Shown: positions 25,138 to 34,124, counted from the stretch's first letter. The stretch: 64,000 bases of DNA from Planctomycetota bacterium (GCA_021413885.1 JAIOPM010000031.1:186001-250000); one strand, 5' to 3'. A program made the numbers and translations. Notes: generated by a model from the letters alone, not told the origin.

Positions 25138-27036
25138 ATGTTCAGCTCTCTCCAATCGCGCCTCCTGGCAGGGGCGACGATCGGGTCGCTCGTCGTTGCA
25201 TCGGCGTCGGCTCAGAATCACCCCAGTACGACATTCTTCGGCGGCAACGCACACGATCGAGTCCAAGGCTGCTCGGTCGATTCGCAAGGACGCATCCTCG
25301 TCACCGGCAACACCGGTTCGACGGACCTCGCTGCGTCGCTCTCGGCCTCGAAGGGCGGCTACCAGAAGACGTTCAAGGGCGGCAGCGATGCGTTCATCGG
25401 CATCCTCTCCGCGGACCTCTCGACCGTGATCGCGTGGACCTACCTCGGCGGCAAGGTCGACGAGCGCGGCTACGGCGTCGCCGCCGACAGCCAAGGTCGC
25501 GTGTGGGTCGTCGGCTTCACCGAGTCGAACGACTTCCCGGTCACCAACGGCTCGAAGTGGAAGGGCCTGAAGGACGTGTTCGTCGCACGCTTCTCCCCCG
25601 ACCTGAAGCAGCTGCAGATGTCTACCTACATCGGCGGGAGCGACGAAGAGAATCCGCGTGGTGCTTTCGCCATCGACGCGGCGGGCAACTTCTACTTGGG
25701 CGGCGCCACGGCCTCGCTCAACTTCCCGACGACGGCCGGTGTCTTCCAGACCCAGCACGCCGGCGGTCCCGTGGGCTCTTGGGACGGCTTCGTGACCAAG
25801 CTCAATTCGTCGGGCGCGGTCGTGTGGTCGACGTTCCTCGGCGGCACAGGCGACGATGCGTCCTACAGCGGACTGCAGATCGCCAGCGACGGTTCGATCG
25901 TCGTCGCGGGCATGACCAACTCGACCAACTTCCCGGTGACCGCCGGCGCGTTCCAGACGACGTACGGCGGCGACTCGGCGCTGGGCAGCTATGTCGGCGA
26001 CGGCTTCGTGACGCGCCTGACGGGCGACGGCAAGAAGCTCGTCTACTCGACCTTCCTCGGTGGCTCGGACGACGACGCAGTGTCCGGCAACGACGCGCTC
26101 GCGCTCGACGACTACGACAACGCGATCGTGATCGGGCAGGCGCGATCGATGGACTTCCCGATGCCGAGCGGCGGCTGGATGCCGCAGCACACTGCCGGCA
26201 TTTCGCGCGACGGCTTCGCCGTGCGGCTCTCGGCCGACGGCAGTCAACTGCAGGCGGGCACGTTCATCGGCGGCGGCGACGATGACGAGCTCTCGGGTCT
26301 CGACATCGACGCGAGCGGCAACGTGTACATCAGCGGCGACACGACCTCGGGCAACTTCCCCACGACGCTCGATGCGACCCAGCCCAACTACGCGGGCAAC
26401 ATCGACGCAGTGATCGTCAAGTTGTCCGCCGACTTCGCTGAACTGCTGTACGGGACCTACGTCGGCGGCACTGGCAACGTCACCGGCGTCAGCTACGGCG
26501 ATCGCGGCCGCACGCTGCAGCTCACCGCGCAGAACAAGGTCGTGTTCTCCGGCGACGCCGATTCGACGGACTTCCCGACGACGCCGGGCACGTTCGATCC
26601 GATCTACGACGGCGGGACCAGCGACGGTTTCGTCAGCACGCTCTCGCTCGGCGACACCTACGTCCTGGGCAAGGGCAAGGTGACGACCCTAGCGAAGTTC
26701 GCGACCCTCGGCTGGAAGGGCACGCCGTCGATCGCGGGCCAGAACTTCTCGATCGAGGTCAAGAACGCGGTTCCGAAGATGCGCGGGATGATGCTCTGGG
26801 GTCCCGCGATCGTGTCGCTGCCGTTCAGCGGCGGCACGCTCTACCCCGAAACGCCGTGGACGCGCTTGCCGACCAAGACGTTGGATGCGACGGGCTTCCT
26901 GAAGTTCCAGATCGCGCTCGACGCGACCATGATCGGCGAGACGCGGGTCTATCAGTTCCTCTTCGAGGACCCGACGCAACCCGACGGCACGCGCACGGCG
27001 ATGAGCAACGCGCTCAAGGTCGTGTTCACGCCCTGA
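25138..27036 (+). CDS. Secreted SBBP-repeat beta-propeller protein
   Basis: A 632-residue exported protein with a signal peptide ending ASASAQN. Residues from about 35 to 515 consist of SBBP-type propeller repeats. Each contains variants of YLGG...DERGYGVAADSQGRVWVVGFTES-DFPVT, ending in an F-Q...GG-DAFV-KL strand; I count about eight. The last 115 residues are a distinct C-terminal domain: MMLWGP, then PFSGGTLYPETPWTRLPTKT, then YQFLFEDPTQPDGTRTAMSNALKVVF. This layout parallels the Cys-bearing C-terminal domain of the neighbouring secreted proteins but lacks its Y-C-x-x-K leader. It is likely a cell-surface or extracellular structural protein. Confidence 0.85.
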   Translation: MFSSLQSRLLAGATIGSLVVASASAQNHPSTTFFGGNAHDRVQGCSVDSQGRILVTGNTGSTDLAASLSASKGGYQKTFKGGSDAFIGILSADLSTVIAWTYLGGKVDERGYGVAADSQGRVWVVGFTESNDFPVTNGSKWKGLKDVFVARFSPDLKQLQMSTYIGGSDEENPRGAFAIDAAGNFYLGGATASLNFPTTAGVFQTQHAGGPVGSWDGFVTKLNSSGAVVWSTFLGGTGDDASYSGLQIASDGSIVVAGMTNSTNFPVTAGAFQTTYGGDSALGSYVGDGFVTRLTGDGKKLVYSTFLGGSDDDAVSGNDALALDDYDNAIVIGQARSMDFPMPSGGWMPQHTAGISRDGFAVRLSADGSQLQAGTFIGGGDDDELSGLDIDASGNVYISGDTTSGNFPTTLDATQPNYAGNIDAVIVKLSADFAELLYGTYVGGTGNVTGVSYGDRGRTLQLTAQNKVVFSGDADSTDFPTTPGTFDPIYDGGTSDGFVSTLSLGDTYVLGKGKVTTLAKFATLGWKGTPSIAGQNFSIEVKNAVPKMRGMMLWGPAIVSLPFSGGTLYPETPWTRLPTKTLDATGFLKFQIALDATMIGETRVYQFLFEDPTQPDGTRTAMSNALKVVFTP

Positions 27037-27127
27037 CCGTCGACTGAACAGTTTCGATCGCGAGGCCGAGCGACCGCATCCGCTCGGCCTCATCCGTTTC
27101 GCGGCCGGTCAGCGACGGCGTGAAACG

Positions 27128-27164
27128 CGCGAGGCCGGTCTCTTTCGGAGAGACCGGCCTCGCG
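27128..27164. terminator. Perfect 16-bp hairpin with TTCGG loop between convergent genes
   Basis: CGCGAGGCCGGTCTCT (27128-27143) pairs perfectly with AGAGACCGGCCTCGCG (27149-27164) around a TTCGG loop, giving a very stable stem. It lies 92 bp after the SBBP gene stop and 40 bp from the convergent FG-GAP gene stop, so it can terminate both strands. The plus side continues TTGTTGT rather than a full T-run. Confidence 0.85.
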
Positions 27165-27204
27165 TTGTTGTCGACGGACCGTCAGGCCCCGTCGCTCGTC
27201 CGCA

Positions 27205-29436
27205 TCACGGGCACAAGGTCACGTGGATCGCGTCGGACAAACCGGTGTTGTTCGGCGCGGCGAAGCCCGGATCGCGGAACCAGTACTGGCCGTCGAGGAC
27301 CGCGCCGGCGATCAACGCCGGGTTCGTACCGAGCGCGATGTAGGCGTTGAAGTCCATCGAGAACGAACCCGAGCAATCGTTCGGCGGCGAGTTGCCGTCG
27401 GAGTTCTGCACCGCCGTGCGCTTGATCGGCAACTTGACGCAGAGCGTGCCGCCCTGGAAAGCGGCCGCCTGCTGGCCGCCTTGGCTGTAGAAGAACAAGC
27501 CGAACTTGTTGTTGATCACGCTCGAGGCGGTGATGAAGAAGCCCGCGCCGTCGCTCGCGCTCGGCGTGCCGGTCGAACCGATCGTCGGAACGCAGCCGTT
27601 GCTGGTCGTCTTCGCGGTGCAGTACGTCGTCGGAGGCGTGCAGCCGCCGCCGGTCAGGCCGACGCGGATCGCACGCGTGACGCGCACGTTGCCGGCCCAG
27701 TCGGTGAAAACGAGCTCGTAGCAGAGTTCCGCCGCGCTGGTCGCCTCGACCGCGAAGCGGTACTGCTGGCCGCCCATGTAGAAGCCCTTCTGCGTGACCG
27801 CGCCGCCGGTGACGACCACCGTGCCGTTGAAGCCGCCGGTGGTCGAGATCGCGTAGCTGCCGGGCGTCACGAACGTGAACGCGTAGGTGTTGCCGTTCGT
27901 GATGTTGCCGGACGCGAAGTTCCACGGCGCCGTGTTGATGTCAACCGATTGGTTGCCGCCGGAGTTGTTGGTCCACGTCACCGTCGTGCCCGCCGTGACC
28001 GTCAGGATCGCCGGCGTAAAGGTGCCCGGATCGATCGACGCCGCGGTCGCTTGCGCGACCGGGTTCAACGTGTAGCGCACCGCGCTCTTCACGTAGTTGA
28101 TGCCGTCGTCGAGCACTTGATCGCGGATCTTCGCGTGCAACACGACCGTGCCCGCGGGCGCGCTCGTGAACGACGATTGCGAGACGATCACGGGCGCGAG
28201 CGTGTCGACGGCTCCGCTGTTCTTGTACCACTTGTCCGAGAACGCGCCGGACTCGCCTTGGGCCGTGAGGAGGTCGTAGCGCCCGTCGTTGTCGAGGTCG
28301 GCGGCCGTGCAATCGAGCGTCGAATCGTTGACGAACGAGATCGTCGCGGCGGAGACATCGGTGAAGGCGAGCGCGCCGTCGTTGCGCCACATGTACTCGT
28401 GGGTCGCAAGCGAACCGACCATCACGTCGTAGTCGCCGTCGACGTCCCAGTCGAACAGCGCGATCTCGTTGTCGTCGACGCTCGGCGCGAGCGCGGCCAT
28501 GTTCGTGAAGGAGAGCGTGCCGCTCGAGACCTTCTCGTTGCGAATCGCGCCTTCCTTGAAGCTCGTGAGGCTGACGAAGAACAGGTCGACGTCGGTGTCG
28601 CCGTCGAGGTCGCCGCACTCGCCTTCGTACGTCGCGCCCGAGCTCGACGTGATCAGCGACGACTGGTTCGTGAAGTTCGCCGCGCCGTCGTTGGTCATCA
28701 GGTAGTGCGCGCCGCCGGCATTCGCTTGACGGCAGATGCCGATGAAGTCGAGGTCGTCGTCGTTGTCGATGTCGGTCAGCTGCACGTCCATCTCCGAGCC
28801 CTTGTTCGGAGCTCCGAGCGCCGCCGCGTTCTCGGTGAACACGCCCGCGCCGTTGTTGATGAACATCCGCGCCTTGCCGCCGCCGCCGGAGAAGTACGAG
28901 TCGGTGATGATCAGGTCGAGGTCGCCGTCGTCGTCGAGGTCGCCGAATTGGCCGCCGCCCGACGAGAGGTTGACGGTGAAGCCGCGCGTCGCGCTCTCCA
29001 TGTTGAAGAAGCCCGGGTTCGCGGTGCCCTGGTTGACGTACATGAACGGCACGTCGGTCGCGAACGCGTTGCAGAACAACGCGTCGGGCCAGCCGTCGTT
29101 GTCGATGTCGCCGGTGCAGACGCCCTTGCCGTTGGTCAAGTGCGCGCCGAGACGCGCGACGCTCTCGTCTGCGAAGACGCCGGGGCCGGTCTCGATCAGC
29201 TTGTTGATCACCAGCTTGTTCTGGCGCTTCGTGCTGGCGGACATGAAGCCGTCGCCCTCGGCGAAGAAGATGTCGAGGTCGCCGTCGGCATCGACGTCGG
29301 CGCATTCGAGCCCCTCCGTCCATTGAGCGCCGTGAGGAAAGACCGGCTGGAGCTGGAACTGTTGCGCGAGAAGCGCAGACGAAGTGAGCGTGGTGGCGGC
29401 GACGACTGTCGCGATGCGGCGCGTGATGAGCGTCAT
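27205..29436 (-). CDS. Secreted FG-GAP/VCBS-repeat protein with cupredoxin-like and shared C-terminal domains
   Basis: A 743-residue exported protein; the ATG at 29436 is chosen because it begins a signal peptide (MTLITRRIATVV...SALLAQQ). Seven FG-GAP-type calcium-binding repeats follow, each with a D-x-D-x-D-G-D-x-D core (DVDADGDLDIFF, DIDNDGWPDALF, DLDDDGDLDLII, DWDVDGDYDVMV and others). Residues 467-543 resemble a plastocyanin-like beta-sandwich (FTPAILTVTAGTTVTW...GSYAISTTGGFNGTVVV) but without copper ligands. Residues 605-743 are the C-terminal domain shared with four other proteins here (YCTAKTTSNGCVPTI at the start, GQYWFRDPG and LSDAIHVTLCP at the end). Probably a calcium-stabilised surface protein. 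Confidence 0.87.
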   Translation of the reverse strand: MTLITRRIATVVAATTLTSSALLAQQFQLQPVFPHGAQWTEGLECADVDADGDLDIFFAEGDGFMSASTKRQNKLVINKLIETGPGVFADESVARLGAHLTNGKGVCTGDIDNDGWPDALFCNAFATDVPFMYVNQGTANPGFFNMESATRGFTVNLSSGGGQFGDLDDDGDLDLIITDSYFSGGGGKARMFINNGAGVFTENAAALGAPNKGSEMDVQLTDIDNDDDLDFIGICRQANAGGAHYLMTNDGAANFTNQSSLITSSSGATYEGECGDLDGDTDVDLFFVSLTSFKEGAIRNEKVSSGTLSFTNMAALAPSVDDNEIALFDWDVDGDYDVMVGSLATHEYMWRNDGALAFTDVSAATISFVNDSTLDCTAADLDNDGRYDLLTAQGESGAFSDKWYKNSGAVDTLAPVIVSQSSFTSAPAGTVVLHAKIRDQVLDDGINYVKSAVRYTLNPVAQATAASIDPGTFTPAILTVTAGTTVTWTNNSGGNQSVDINTAPWNFASGNITNGNTYAFTFVTPGSYAISTTGGFNGTVVVTGGAVTQKGFYMGGQQYRFAVEATSAAELCYELVFTDWAGNVRVTRAIRVGLTGGGCTPPTTYCTAKTTSNGCVPTIGSTGTPSASDGAGFFITASSVINNKFGLFFYSQGGQQAAAFQGGTLCVKLPIKRTAVQNSDGNSPPNDCSGSFSMDFNAYIALGTNPALIAGAVLDGQYWFRDPGFAAPNNTGLSDAIHVTLCP

Positions 29437-29817
29437 GTTGCGCGGAGGATGTGTTGGTTGGAGATGGGCCTGGAACGACAGCCGAGCCCAAGAACCCACA
29501 AGTCTACCCGACTCCGCGCGCCGCTCGCGTTTGACGTGCAATGCGATGAAAGGTGCTCACGGGCCTCTTACCGCTTTGGTGCGGAACAACCTGACGCCCA
29601 CGTTCGTCGCCGGAAAAGAACTCGCGAGCGAGAGCGCTCGACTCCGCGCATCCGTTCCGTCACACGTCGCCCCAAGTTCACCTGTGGAGGAATTTGCCGA
29701 GTTCGACATCCGGCCGCGAAACACGTGGCGTAATAAGACGCTGTCCCCTAGGCCTCGACTCTCTCCGAGGCCTCCGTTTTCGCCGTCCACGACTCAGCCA
29801 GACATCAGGAGTTCCTC
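29437..29817. other. Divergent intergenic region with a hairpin in the CHRD gene leader
   Basis: This region separates two divergently transcribed secreted-protein genes. No convincing gene was found; several open frames exist but have no recognisable protein pattern. An AT-richer stretch (GTAATAAGAC near 29730) could be a -10-like element, with no matching -35 at normal spacing. A hairpin with a following T-run lies at 29750-29773. Confidence 0.4.
29750..29773 (+). promoter_or_regulatory. Terminator-like hairpin in the 5' leader of the CHRD gene
   Basis: AGGCCTCG (29750-29757) and CGAGGCCT (29766-29773) form a perfect 8-bp stem with an 8-base loop, followed by CCGTTTTCG. It lies 44 bp before the ATG of the double CHRD gene and downstream of no visible plus-strand gene, so it may be an attenuator or simply an mRNA-stabilising hairpin. 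Confidence 0.5.
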
Positions 29818-31044
29818 ATGCGGATCCAAAGTCTCTTCTCGCGCGCGGGTGTGAGCTTCGCTCTCCTCGCCGCGACCTTCGTCGGTCTCGCGCCCGCCGC
29901 GCACGCGCAGAAGCTCGTCTTCCGCGCCACCCTCGACGGCGCGCAGGAAACGCCGCCGTCGGGTTCCGCCGCGACCGGCACCGCGACGATCGTCGTCGAT
30001 CGCGACAAGAACACGTTCAACTACGTCATCAACTACAGCGGCCTGGGCTCCGCGGAAAGCGCGGCGCACATCCACGGTTTCTCCGCGCCCGGGTTCCCGT
30101 CGGGCATCCTGAACGCGCTGCCGCTCGGCACGCAGAAGATCGGCACGTGGACCTACTCGGAGGCGCAAGAGGCGAACATCGTCGCCGGCCTCACCTACCT
30201 CAACATCCACTCGGCGTTGTTCCCCGGCGGTGAGATCCGCGGACAAGTGTTGCTCGACACCGCGCCGACCAACGGGCTCTACGCCTCGATCGACAGCGCC
30301 CAAGAAGTGCCGCCAACCGGCACGGCCGGAACGGGCAACGCGTACTTCGAGATCGACACAGTCGCGAAGACGCTCACCTACAACATCACGTTCGCGGGGC
30401 TCAGCGCGGCGGAAGTGTCGGCGCACATCCACGGTCCCGCGCCGGTCGGCGTCAACGGCGGCATCCAATTGGTGTTGCCCGCCGGATCGCCGAAGACCGG
30501 AGTGTGGAACTACCCGCCCGCGCAGGAGCCCAACATCCTCGCCGGCTTGATGTACGTGAACATCCACTCGAGCGCCTTCCCTGGCGGCGAGCTCCGCGGC
30601 CAGATCATTCCCGCGCAGATCTCGTCGACGTACTGCAAGGGCAAGATCAACTCGAAGGGCTGCACGCCGTCGATCGGTTCGACCGGCACGCCGTCGGCGT
30701 CCGCGGGTCCGGACACGTACACCGTGACGTGCGTCAACACGCTCAACAACAAGACCGGCATCCTGTTCTGGGGCACGGTGCCCAACAACGCCGCGTTCCT
30801 CGGCGGCACGTTGTGCGTCAAGCCGCCGATCATCCGCACCGCGGTCCAGGGCTCAGGCGGCAATCCTCCGCCGAACGACTGCACGGGCACGTACTCGTAC
30901 TTGTTCGCGCAGGCGTACATGGCGAGCCACGGCCTCGCCGCCGGCAACGTCGTCTACTGCGAATGGTGGTCGCGCGACCTGTTCCACCCCGACGGCTCGG
31001 GCGTCGGCTTCAGCAACGCGCTGCAGTTCATCATCCAGCCGTAG
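29818..31044 (+). CDS. Secreted protein with two CHRD domains and shared C-terminal domain
   Basis: A 408-residue exported protein starting at an ATG with AGGAG six bases upstream. A signal peptide (to APAAHAQ) is followed by two CHRD domains at about 31-140 and 155-265. Each opens with the A-x-LDGAQETPP or A-x-IDSAQEVPP motif and contains AHIHG and YLNIHS/YVNIHS followed by FPGGE-RGQ. CHRD domains are beta-sandwich modules of unclear function. Residues 272-408 (30631-31041) are the shared C-terminal domain (YCKGKINSKGCTPSI to WWSRDLF and FSNALQFIIQP), here with a Cys in the middle (TVTC). Likely surface-located. Confidence 0.88.
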   Translation: MRIQSLFSRAGVSFALLAATFVGLAPAAHAQKLVFRATLDGAQETPPSGSAATGTATIVVDRDKNTFNYVINYSGLGSAESAAHIHGFSAPGFPSGILNALPLGTQKIGTWTYSEAQEANIVAGLTYLNIHSALFPGGEIRGQVLLDTAPTNGLYASIDSAQEVPPTGTAGTGNAYFEIDTVAKTLTYNITFAGLSAAEVSAHIHGPAPVGVNGGIQLVLPAGSPKTGVWNYPPAQEPNILAGLMYVNIHSSAFPGGELRGQIIPAQISSTYCKGKINSKGCTPSIGSTGTPSASAGPDTYTVTCVNTLNNKTGILFWGTVPNNAAFLGGTLCVKPPIIRTAVQGSGGNPPPNDCTGTYSYLFAQAYMASHGLAAGNVVYCEWWSRDLFHPDGSGVGFSNALQFIIQP

Positions 31045-31069
31045 ACGAGCTTCGCTCCGTCTCACTCGA

Positions 31070-31100
31070 CGAGGCCGATCGCGACACGCGGTCGGCCTCG
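31070..31100. terminator. Intrinsic terminator between convergent genes
   Basis: CGAGGCCGATCGCG (31070-31083) pairs with CGCGGTCGGCCTCG (31087-31100), with one G-T wobble and an ACA loop, followed by CGCGTTTTC. It lies 25 bp after the CHRD gene stop and 46 bp from the convergent choice-of-anchor gene stop. Confidence 0.85.
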
Positions 31101-31107
31101 CGCGTTT

Positions 31108-31159
31108 TCAGAGCCCGTCGTCAGAGACCGCCCTCAGAGCCCGCCTTCAGAGCCCGATG
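31108..31159. repeat. Four-copy 13-bp tandem repeat spanning a stop codon
   Basis: Four consecutive 13-base units begin TCAGAG at 31108, 31121, 31134 and 31147 (TCAGAGCCCGTCG, TCAGAGACCGCCC, TCAGAGCCCGCCT, TCAGAGCCCGATG). The last unit contains the TGA stop and final Gly-Leu codons of the minus-strand choice-of-anchor gene, so its 3' end appears to have been duplicated outward. Confidence 0.9.
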
Positions 31160-32805
31160 TTGAACGACAGCGCGTTGCTCAACGAATCGTGGAAGCCCGT
31201 CGGGTCGGCGAGGTCCGGGCTCCAGTACTGACAGCGTACTTGCGTTCCGGGTTGCAGCGTCGGATCGCCGCCCGTGCGCAGGAACGCGTTGAAGTCGAAC
31301 GCGAACGCGCCCGAGCAATCGATCGTCGGCGAGCCCGTCCCGCCAGACGCCTGCACCGGCGTGCGCGAGAGCGGCGACTTCACGCAGAGCGTGCCGCCGT
31401 GGAAGGAGAGGCTCGCGTCGTCGGTGCCGTAGAAGAGTAAGCCCTGCGAACGGTTGAGGAAGTTCGACGCGGCGACGACGAACGGCGACGGCGAAGAGAC
31501 GCTGGGGGCTCCGCTCGCCGCGATCGTCGGCACGCAACCTTGCGAGTTCGCCTTCGCCTGGCAGTACGTCGCCGGCGCGGGCAACCCCGCGAACCTCCAC
31601 ACGAAGAGACCCTTCTCGATGTCGGAGCCGATGATCGTGCCGCTCTTGAAGTACGGGTAGATGTTCCAGAGCGAGTTGAACGTCGGCTGGTCGTTCGCGG
31701 GCTCGGTGTCGAACCACGCGATCTCGGTCGGCGTCAGCGGTTGCGTGACGTCGAACACGCGCAGGCCGCTGGTGTAGTTGGCTTCGAAGAGCAGATTGCC
31801 CTTCACGTAGACGTTGTGCGAGATCGCTTGGTTGCCGTTGCTGAAGCGACCGAGGTACACCGGATTCGACAGGTCCTGGATGTCGAACACGATCGTCGAC
31901 GTCGGCATCTGGAAGTGGAGCTCGTCGTACTCGTCGTCGACGAAGAGGTACTTCATGTCGGCGGACGGCCACGCTTGGTGCGAGTAGCCCGCGTTCGGCC
32001 AGAACGCTTGGGAGAGCGACGTGATGTGCGCCTTGTCGGTGACGTCGAGGATGTCGATCCCGGTGCTCACCCAACCGTTGTTGAAGCCGCTGCACGCGAA
32101 CGCGATCTGCCGACCGGCGTACGGCCCGGACGTGTAGGTGACCGGCGTGACTTCGTGGACGTAGCGCGTCTGCCATTCGGCGACGAACGTCGGCTTCTTC
32201 GGATCGACGAGGTCGTAGATGCGCAAGCCGTTGCCGCCGCCGCCGGCGCGATAGAGGAAGCCGCTCGTCTGGTCGATCGCGAGCGTGTGCGTCGAGTCCG
32301 GACCCGGCGACGTGATCGTGTCGACCAACGTCACTTGTCCGGCGTCGACGTTGTCGAGGTCGATGACCTGCAGGCCGACCGGAGTTTCCTTCACCGCGTA
32401 GGCGTAGTGCGAGTAGGCGCGGACGTCGCCCCAGAAGCTCCCTTTCGCGAAGACGACAGAGATCAACTTCGCGTTGGTCGGGTCGGTGACTTCGACGACG
32501 CCGGTGCCGTTCGAGAGCGCGATCAACGCGTACTCGCGGCCCGACGGCGACGTGTAGCCCGAGCAGCTCGCGGCCGCGACTTGCTTCGGACCGAACGACG
32601 GGATCGTCAGCCAGCTCGTCAGCACGAGGCCGCTCGACGGAAAGGCGGTCGCCGCCGCGGCGCCGCCGTTCGCGGGATCGGCGAGGCGCCACGCTTCGCC
32701 GCGGAAGTAAGGCTTGCGATCGAGGATCTTGCCGTCGTCGTCGTGGGCGGACGCGAACGACGCGGCGAGAGAGAGCGCGAAGGCGGTGGTGACGAAGCGC
32801 GTCAT
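31147..32805 (-). CDS. Secreted choice-of-anchor B/LVIVD-repeat protein with shared C-terminal domain
   Basis: A 552-residue exported protein (signal peptide MTRFVTTAFALSLAASFASA). The body resembles the choice-of-anchor B family built of LVIVD-type propeller repeats: GTGVVEVTDPTNAKLISV, VGLQVIDLDNVDAGQ, LRIYDLVDPKKPTFVAEW, IDILDVTDKAHITSL, TIVFDIQDLSNPVYLGRF and LRVFDVTQPLTPTEIAWF. The family name reflects that its members carry different C-terminal sorting or anchoring signals. Here the C-terminus (about residues 414-552, 31150-31566) is the same Y-C-x-A-K domain found in four other exported proteins of the window. The stop lies in a 13-bp tandem repeat. It is probably displayed on the cell surface. 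Confidence 0.87.
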   Translation of the reverse strand: MTRFVTTAFALSLAASFASAHDDDGKILDRKPYFRGEAWRLADPANGGAAAATAFPSSGLVLTSWLTIPSFGPKQVAAASCSGYTSPSGREYALIALSNGTGVVEVTDPTNAKLISVVFAKGSFWGDVRAYSHYAYAVKETPVGLQVIDLDNVDAGQVTLVDTITSPGPDSTHTLAIDQTSGFLYRAGGGGNGLRIYDLVDPKKPTFVAEWQTRYVHEVTPVTYTSGPYAGRQIAFACSGFNNGWVSTGIDILDVTDKAHITSLSQAFWPNAGYSHQAWPSADMKYLFVDDEYDELHFQMPTSTIVFDIQDLSNPVYLGRFSNGNQAISHNVYVKGNLLFEANYTSGLRVFDVTQPLTPTEIAWFDTEPANDQPTFNSLWNIYPYFKSGTIIGSDIEKGLFVWRFAGLPAPATYCQAKANSQGCVPTIAASGAPSVSSPSPFVVAASNFLNRSQGLLFYGTDDASLSFHGGTLCVKSPLSRTPVQASGGTGSPTIDCSGAFAFDFNAFLRTGGDPTLQPGTQVRCQYWSPDLADPTGFHDSLSNALSFNIGL

Positions 32806-32870
32806 CGGTGTGCGACCAAGAATACCGCTCGCGCGCCAAACCGGCGCTGGCTTCGACGAGCGGAACGAGT

Positions 32871-34124
32871 TCAGCGCTCGTCGAGTGGCCGCCGCAGCTC
32901 CTCCGCCACGTCCTCGCCGCCGAGGGAACCGAGGAACGCGACCAAGTCCGCGATCTCGTCGTCGGTCAGATTCAGCGGCCGCAACACCGTCTCCTGATGA
33001 TGGCCCGGCGCGAGCGCGCCCTGCATCGTCGAGTAGAAACGCACGACTGCGTCGAGTGTCGCGAACTGACCCTGGTGCATGTACGGCGCGGTGCGCGCGA
33101 CGTTGCGCAGGCTCGGCGTGCGGAACTCGCCCCACGTTTCAGGCCCGGCGCGCAGCGTGGCGAGCCTTTCGGCCGCGGGTCCGTTCGGCGCGTCGCTGAA
33201 CGGACTCGCGGCGTTGAACGGGTTCGCGCGCACGAGCTTCGCGCCGGTGTGACGCCCCGCGTCGCGCGGCGGACCGCCTCCGAGCGGCGCGACGCCGATC
33301 GAATGGAATTCGCCGTCGGAGAAGTTCGGACCCGAATGACAGAGCCGACAGTTCGCCTTGCCGACGAAGAGCGCCAGGCCGCGTTGCGCGGAAGGCGAGA
33401 GAGCGGCGAGCTTCTCCGTGTTTCCGTCGGCGAGACCCTCGACGAAACGATCGAACGGAGCGGGGCCGGTGACGAGCCCGCGCTCGTACGCGGCGAGGCA
33501 TTTCGCGACGTTGCTCGCGGCGCGATCGATCGCGGCGCGGTCGTCGGCGCGCATCGACGACCACGCGGAGCTCGCGGTTGCGTTCGTCTCCGACGGTTTC
33601 GCGTCGCGCGGGAAGCGAGCGACGTCGCCGACGTCCTGCATCGCGCCGAAGAGCTCGACGTACGCGGAGCGCAGCTCTTCGTCCTCCGCGACGACCGCGA
33701 TGGCTTGGACGCGCGACGAACCCATCTCGGCGTCGTGCTCGAGCGGCCCGAACGCTTGGGCCCACGCGGAGTCCGCGCGGCCGTCCCAGAAGAACCAACG
33801 CTGGCGAGCGGAGTCGAGCAGGCTCAACGTGTTGCGCTCGAGCTTCGCGAGTCCTTCGCCGACTTGCTTGCCGTCCGCGAAGCCGCGCTCCGGATCGTGG
33901 CACGTCGCGCACGCGATCTCGCCGCTCTTGGACCACCGCTTCTCGAAGAAGAATCGCCGGCCGAGCGCCGCCGCGCGCGGATCGTCGGCGACGCGATTGG
34001 TCGGATCGGCCGCGAGCGGCGGACGCGGCGAATGTTGGCGGATGTGCGCGAGCGTCTTGGCGTCGAAAGCGACGCCTTGCAGCGCGCTCGCGAAAAGCGC
34101 GCACGCGAGCCACCGTCCGATCAT
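32871..34124 (-). CDS. Di-haem cytochrome c peroxidase/MauG-family protein
   Basis: A 417-residue exported protein with an N-terminal signal peptide and two haem c motifs, CATCH (72-76) and CRLCH (259-263). Both lie in contexts typical of bacterial cytochrome c peroxidases (ALGRRFFFEKRWSKSGEIACATCH and RGLALFVGKANCRLCHSGPNFSDGEFHSIG). Other family blocks include LDSARQRWFFWDGRA, FRTPSLRNVARTAPYMHQGQFATLDAVVRFY and LNLTDDEIADLVAFLGSL. It would reduce peroxide or oxidise a partner protein in the periplasm. Its ATG overlaps the stop of the upstream lipoprotein (ATGA); it is the last gene of a three-gene operon. Confidence 0.92.
   Translation of the reverse strand: MIGRWLACALFASALQGVAFDAKTLAHIRQHSPRPPLAADPTNRVADDPRAAALGRRFFFEKRWSKSGEIACATCHDPERGFADGKQVGEGLAKLERNTLSLLDSARQRWFFWDGRADSAWAQAFGPLEHDAEMGSSRVQAIAVVAEDEELRSAYVELFGAMQDVGDVARFPRDAKPSETNATASSAWSSMRADDRAAIDRAASNVAKCLAAYERGLVTGPAPFDRFVEGLADGNTEKLAALSPSAQRGLALFVGKANCRLCHSGPNFSDGEFHSIGVAPLGGGPPRDAGRHTGAKLVRANPFNAASPFSDAPNGPAAERLATLRAGPETWGEFRTPSLRNVARTAPYMHQGQFATLDAVVRFYSTMQGALAPGHHQETVLRPLNLTDDEIADLVAFLGSLGGEDVAEELRRPLDER

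Noticed and set aside
27223..29733. 836-codon plus-strand frame opposite the FG-GAP gene
   Set aside because: It is a mirror of the Asp-rich FG-GAP repeats, giving Val/Glu/Arg runs; not a protein pattern.
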